Shown here: in pieces, positions 58,401-64,000 of the stretch
How the letters are laid out: each line of letters starts with the position of its first letter
Numbering within the stretch: the first letter of the stretch is position 1
DNA from: Euonymus europaeus
Taxonomy: Eukaryota > Streptophyta > Magnoliopsida > Celastrales > Celastraceae
Length of the DNA stretch: 64,000 nt
Assembly: GCA_963580455.1 (NCBI GenBank)
Contig: OY756958.1
Span: 14,272,501-14,336,500, forward strand
Direction: 5' to 3'
Made by a program: the position numbers and the translations under genes
Notes under the pieces: generated by a model
Told to the model about the DNA's origin: nothing
Database searches by the model: none
The model's input: the letters and a program-made list of their open reading frames with translations, nothing else

Positions 58401-61400
58401 GGAAAAAAACGTTAGAAGCTCCTCCATAGAGAGAGTTGTGCAACTTTGGCTATCAAAATTGCTCGGTGTACACTTTTTATTGTTATTCTATGTCAAATTT
58501 TATTAATATAAGCTTCCTAGATTATTTCGATGCCAAAACCCTAAACTTTCTATGACAAATGGACAAAAACTTTTAAAGCTACTCAATAGAGAGAGTTGAG
58601 GAATTTCAGAACATAAAAGTTGCTCGGTGTACACTTTTTATTGTTATTCTATGTCAAATTTTACGAGTATAAGCTTCCTAGATTATTTCGATGCCAAAAC
58701 CCCAACTTTCTATGACAAATGGACAAAAACTTTTAAAGCAACTCAATAGAGAGAGTTGAGCAACTTCAGAACATAAAAGTTGCTCGGTGTACACTTTTTA
58801 TTGTTATTCTATGTCAAATTTTACGAGTATATGCTTCCTAGATTATTTAGATGCCAAAACCCCAACTTTCTATGACAAATGGACAAAACCGTTTAAAGCT
58901 CCTCCATAGAGTGAGTTGAGCAACTTCGGACTATCAAAGTTGCTCGGTGTACACTTTTTGTTGTTCTGCTATGTCAAATTTTACGAGTATAAGCTTCCTA
59001 GATTATTTCGATGCCAAAACCCCCACTTTCTATGACAAATGGACAAAACCGTTTAAAGCTCCTCCATAGAGTGAGTTGAGCAACTTCGGACTATCAAAGT
59101 TGCTCGGTGTACACTTTTTATTGTTATTCTATGTCAAATTTTACGAGTATATGCTTCCTAGATTATTTCGATGCCAAAGCCCCAACTTTCTATGACAAAT
59201 GGACAAAACCGTTTAAAGCTCCTCCATAGAGTGAGTTGAGCAACTTCGGACTATCAAAGTTGCTCGGTGTACACTTTTTGTTGTTCTACTATGTCAAATT
59301 TTACGAGTATAAGCTTCCTAGATTATTTCGATGCCAAAACCCCCAATTTCTATGACAAATGGACAAAACCGTTTAAAGCTCCTCCATAGAGTGAGTTGAG
59401 CAACTTCGGACTATCAAAGTTGCTTGGTGTACACTTTTTGTTGTTCTTCTATGTCAAATTTTACGAGTATAAGCTTCCTAGATTATTTCGATGCCAAAAC
59501 CCCAACTTTCTATGACAAATGGACAAAAACATTAAATGCTCCTCCATAGAGAAAGTTTTGCAACTTCGGACTATCGAAGTTGCTCGGTGTATACTTTTTA
59601 TTGTTCTTCTATGTCAAATTTTACGAGTATATGCTTGCTGGATTAGTTTGATGCCAAAACCCCAACTATCAATAAAAAATGGGCAAAACCGTTAAAAGCT
59701 ACTTCATAGTGAGTTGAGCAATTTCAGACCATCAAAGTTGCTCGTTTTACGTTTTTTATTGTTCTTCTATGTCAAATTTTACGAGTATAAGCTTCCTAGA
59801 TTATTTCGATGCCAAAACCCCAACTTTCTATGACAAATGGACAGTAATATTAAAAGCTCCTCCATAGAGAAAGTTGTGCAACTTCGGACTATCAAAGTTG
59901 CTCGGTGTACACTTTTTATTGTTCTTCTATGTCAAATTTTACGAGTATATGCTTGCTGGATTAGTTTGATGCCAAAACCCCAACTATCAATAAAAAATGG
60001 GCAAAACCGTTAAAAGCTACTTCATAGTGAGTTGATCAATTCCAGACCATCAAAGTTGCTCGTTGTACATTTTTTATTGTTCTTCTACGTCAAATTTTAC
60101 GAGTATAAGCTTCTTAGATTATTTTGATGCCAAAACTCCAACTTTCTAGGACAAATAGACAAAACCGTTTAAAGCTCCTCCATAGAGTGAGTTGAGTAAC
60201 TTCGGACTATCAAAGTTGCTCGGTGTACACTTTTTATTGTTATTCTATGTCAAATTTTACGAGTATAACCTTCCTAGATTATTTCGATGCCAAAACACCA
60301 ACTATCAATCACAAATGGGCAAAAACGTTAAAAGCTCCTCCATAGAGAGAGTTGAGCAACTTCTAATCATCAAAGTCGCTCGGTGTACACTTTTTATTGT
60401 TCGTTTATGTCAAATTTTACGAGTATATGCTTTGTGGATTATTTTGATGCCAAAACCCCCACTTTCTATGACAAATAGACAAAACCGTTTAAAGCTCCTC
60501 CATAGAGTGAGTTGAGCAACTTCGGACTATCAAAGTTGCTCGGTGTACACTTTTTGTTGTTCTGCTATGTCAAATTTTACGAGTATAAGCTTCCTAGATT
60601 ATTTCGATGCCAAAACCCCCACTTTCTATGACAAATAGACAAAACCGTTTAAAGCTCCTCCATAGAGTGAGTTGAGCAACTTCGGACTATCAAAGTTGCT
60701 CGGTGTACACTTTTTGTTGTTCTTCTATGTCAAATTTTACGAGTATAAGCTTCCTAGATTATTTCGATGCCAGAACCCAACTTTCTATGACAAATGGACA
60801 AAAACATTAAAAGCTCCTCCATAGAGAAAGTTGTGCAACTTCGGACTATCAAAGTTGCTCGGTGTACACTTTTTATTGTTCTTCTATGTCAAATTTTACG
60901 AGTATATGCTTGCTGGATTAGTTTGATGCCAAAACCCCAACTATCAATAAAAAATGGGCAAAACCGTTAAAAGCTACTTCATAGTGAGTTGATCAATTCC
61001 AGACCATCAAAGTTGCTCGTTGTACATTTTTTATTGTTCTTCTACGTCAAATTTTACGAGTATAAGCTTCTTAGATTATTTTGATGCCAAAACTCCAACT
61101 TTCTAGGACAAATAGACAAAACCGTTTAAAGCTCCTCCATAGAGTGAGTTGAGTAACTTCGGACTATCAAAGTTGCTCGGTGTACACTTTTTATTGTTAT
61201 TCTATGTCAAATTTTACGAGTATAACCTTCCTAGATTATTTCGATGCCAAAACACCAACTATCAATCACAAATGGGCAAAAACGTTAAAAGCTCCTCCAT
61301 AGAGAGAGTTGAGCAACTTCTAATCATCAAAGTCGCTCGGTGTACACTTTTTATTGTTCGTTTATGTCAAATTTTACGAGTATATGCTTTGTGGATTATT

Positions 61401-64000
61401 TTGATGCCAAAACCCCCACTTTCTATGACAAATAGACAAAACCGTTTAAAGCTCCTCCATAGAGTGAGTTGAGCAACTTCGGACTATCAAAGTTGCTCGG
61501 TGTACACTTTTTGTTGTTCTGCTATGTCAAATTTTACGAGTATAAGCTTCCTAGATTATTTCGATGCCAAAACCCCCACTTTCTATGACAAATAGACAAA
61601 ACCGTTTAAAGCTCCTCCATAGAGTGAGTTGAGCAACTTCGGACTATCAAAGTTGCTCGGTGTACACTTTTTGTTGTTCTTCTATGTCAAATTTTACGAG
61701 TATAAGCTTCCTAGATTATTTCGATGCCAGAACCCAACTTTCTATGACAAATGGACAAAAACATTAAAAGCTCCTCCATAGAGAAAGTTGTGCAACTTCG
61801 GACTATCAAAGTTGCTCGGTGTACACTTTTTATTGTTCTTCTATGTCAAATTTTACGAGTATATGCTTGCTGGATTAGTTTGATGCCAAAACCCCAACTA
61901 TCAATAAAAAATGGGCAAAACCGTTAAAAGCTACTTCATAGTGAGTTGAGCAATTCCAGACCATCAAAGTTGCTCGTTGTACATTTTTTATTGTTCTTCT
62001 ACGTCAAATTTTACGAGTATAAGCTTCTTAGATTATTTTGATGCCAAAACTCCAACTTTCTAGGACAAATAGACAAAACCGTTTAAAGCTACTCCATAGA
62101 GTGAGTTGAGTAACTTCGGACTATCAAAGTTGCTCGGTGTACACTTTTTATTGTTATTCTATGTCAAATTTTACGAGTATAAGCTTCCTAGATTATTTCG
62201 ATGCCAAAACACCAACTATCAATCACAAATGGGCAAAAACGTTAAAAGCTCCTCCATAGAGAGAGTTGAGCAACTTCTAATCATCAAAGTCGCTCGGTGT
62301 ACACTTTTTATTGTTCGTTTATGTCAAATTTTACGAGTATATGCTTTGTGGATTATTTTGATGCCAAAACCCCCACTTTCTATGACAAATAGACAAAACC
62401 GTTTAAAGCTCCTCCATAGAGTGAGTTGAGCAACTTCGGACTATCAAAGTTGCTCGGTGTACACTTTTTGTTGTTCTGCTATGTCAAATTTTACGAGTAT
62501 AAGCTTCCTAGATTATTTCGATGCCAAAACCCCCACTTTCTATGACAAATAGACAAAACCGTTTAAAGCTCCTCCATAGAGTGAGTTGAGCAACTTCGGA
62601 CTATCAAAGTTGCTCGGTGTACACTTTTTGTTGTTCTTCTATGTCAAATTTTACGAGTATAAGCTTCCTAGATTATTTCGATGCCAGAACCCAACTTTCT
62701 ATGACAAATGGACAAAAACATTAAAAGCTCCTCCATAGAGAAAGTTGTGCAACTTCGGACTATCAAAGTTGCTCGGTGTACACTTTTTATTGTTCTTCTA
62801 TGTCAAATTTTACGAGTATATGCTTGCTGGATTAGTTTGATGCCAAAACCCCAACTATCAATAAAAAATGGGCAAAACCGTTAAAAGCTACTTCATAGTG
62901 AGTTGAGCAATTCCAGACCATCAAAGTTGCTCGTTGTACATTTTTTATTGTTCTTCTACGTCAAATTTTACGAGTATAAGCTTCTTAGATTATTTTGATG
63001 CCAAAACTCCAACTTTCTAGGACAAATAGACAAAACCGTTTAAAGCTCCTCCATAGAGTGAGTTGAGTAACTTCGGACTATCAAAGTTGCTCGGTGTACA
63101 CTTTTTATTGTTATTCTATGTCAAATTTTACGAGTATAAGCTTCCTAGATTATTTCGATGCCAAAACACCAACTATCAATCACAAATGGGCAAAAACGTT
63201 AAAAGCTCCTCCATAGAGAGAGTTGAGCAACTTCTAATCATCAAAGTCGCTCGGTGTACACTTTTTATTGTTCGTTTATGTCAAATTTTACGAGTATATG
63301 CTTTGTGGATTATTTTGATGCCAAAACCCCCACTTTCTATGACAAATAGACAAAACCGTTTAAAGCTCCTCCATAGAGTGAGTTGAGCAACTTCGGACTA
63401 TCAAAGTTGCTCGGTGTACACTTTTTGTTGTTCTGCTATGTCAAATTTTACGAGTATAAGCTTCCTAGATTATTTCGATGCCAAAACCCCCACTTTCTAT
63501 GACAAATAGACAAAACCGTTTAAAGGTCCTCCATAGAGTGAGTTGAGCAACTTCGGACTATCAAAGTTGCTCGGTGTACACTTTTTGTTGTTCTTCTATG
63601 TCAAATTTTACGAGTATAAGCTTCCTAGATTATTTCGATGCCAGAACCCAACTTTCTATGAGAAATGGACAAAAATATTAAAAGCTCCTCCATAGAGAAA
63701 GTTGTGCAACTTCGGACTATCAAAGTTGCTCGGTGTACACTTTTTATTGTTCTTCTACGTCAAATTTTACGAGTATAAGCTTCTTAGATTATTTCGATGC
63801 CAAAACTCCAACTTTCTAGGACAAATGGAAAAAACCGTTTAAAGCTCCTCCATAGAGTGAGTTGAGTAACTTCGGACTATCAAAGTTGCTCGGTGTACAC
63901 TTTTTATTGTTATTCTATGTCAAATTTTACGAGTATAAGCTTCCTACATTATTTCGATGCCAAAACACCAACTATCAATGACAAATGGGCAAAAACGTTA
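49464..64000 (+). repeat. Homogeneous ~160-bp satellite array (core subfamily), open at right edge
   Basis: About 91 uninterrupted head-to-tail monomers. For example, the word agctcctcca falls at 51551 and 51711, with its variant agctactcaa at 51871, so the period is 160. Conserved blocks are tccatagag(t/a)gagttg, atcaaagttgctcggtgtac, ttctatgtcaaattttacgagtata, cctagattatttcgatgccaaaac and gacaaatggacaaaa. It is clearly the same family as blocks 1-3 but a distinct subfamily (ccatag in place of ccatgg, a shared aagctt, gattatttcgatgcc in place of gattgtttcgttgcc). Monomer length is near nucleosomal spacing, as in many plant centromere satellites. Many 60-107 codon frames occur only because monomer phase leaves one frame open. 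Confidence 0.97.
60192..63710 (+). repeat. 957-bp higher-order repeat (six monomers), 3.7 near-identical copies
   Basis: Unit starts at 60192, 61149, 62106 and 63063 are spaced exactly 957 bases. Each unit holds six distinguishable monomers: (a) caatcacaaatggg; (b) cttctaatcatcaaagtcgc with tgctttgtggatt; (c) ttgttctgctatg; (d) gatgccagaaccc; (e) cttgctggattagtttg; (f) tgctcgttgtacatttttt with gcttcttagatt. Differences between units are a handful of bases, for example ataacctt against ataagctt. The fourth copy departs after monomer d, where a monomer e/f hybrid follows. Confidence 0.93.

Noticed and set aside
49464..64000. Numerous 60-107 codon open frames, several identical (starting 55719, 60192, 61149, 62106, 63063)
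   Set aside because: They are translations of the satellite. The 957-bp unit is a multiple of three, so the same frame repeats. Protein content just mirrors the monomer and frames shift between monomers.
49464..64000. CENP-B box in the satellite monomer (ttcgatgccaaaacc looked similar)
   Set aside because: It does not satisfy the TTCGNNNNANNCGGG core; the central A and the CGGG are absent.
49464..64000. CRISPR-like array
   Set aside because: There are no unique spacers between short repeats. The whole 160-bp unit repeats, and the context is a plant nuclear genome.

Overview
The window is nuclear DNA of a flowering plant, most likely a eudicot. The evidence is GT-AG spliced exons of a plant-type acyl-activating enzyme, plant LTR retrotransposon families (Tekay/Del-type Gypsy, SIRE-type and short-LTR Copia), a plant hAT relic and a long ~160-bp satellite array. 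I recognise no intact host gene. The window reads as pericentromeric sequence grading into a satellite core at the right edge, possibly a centromere. That last step is inference.

Layout. 1-1041 is one copy of a duplicated segment holding a LINE relic, followed by a fold-back MITE-like element (1261-1530). 2461-14520 (minus) is a decayed multi-exon gene of the AAE19/AASDH type: an AMP-binding domain, a carrier domain and PQQ-like beta-propeller repeats. It is split by a composite of two Copia fragments (5661-9254). 16173-17047 (plus) is a truncated non-specific phospholipase C relic that runs directly into satellite sequence.

17047-34215 was originally one diverged ~160-bp satellite block of about 4.9 kb. 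Two copies of the same ~2.1-kb LTR were inserted into it. The second copy carries 5-bp target duplications (GGTAA) and was itself invaded by an almost complete Tekay/Del-type element (22158-30123, duplication ATAGG). This gives a clear order of events: satellite, then outer LTR, then Tekay element.

34216-49463 is a repeat-rich spacer. It holds a second copy of the opening segment (36577-39257) carrying a 1.6-kb solo LTR (37016-38615, duplication TCCAC). It also holds another solo LTR (40310-42173, duplication TGAGC), a ZMYM1-like hAT relic, a second LINE relic, a SIRE-type LTR in reverse orientation and a two-copy ~490-bp AT-rich tandem repeat.

49464-64000 is about 91 uninterrupted monomers of a second, more homogeneous subfamily of the same satellite. 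It contains higher-order repeats (HORs): six monomers/957 bp, eight monomers/~1279 bp, and a long-range offset of 7344 bp. The array runs off the window. Of everything here, this multi-level satellite and its diverged flanking blocks are the part most worth following up.
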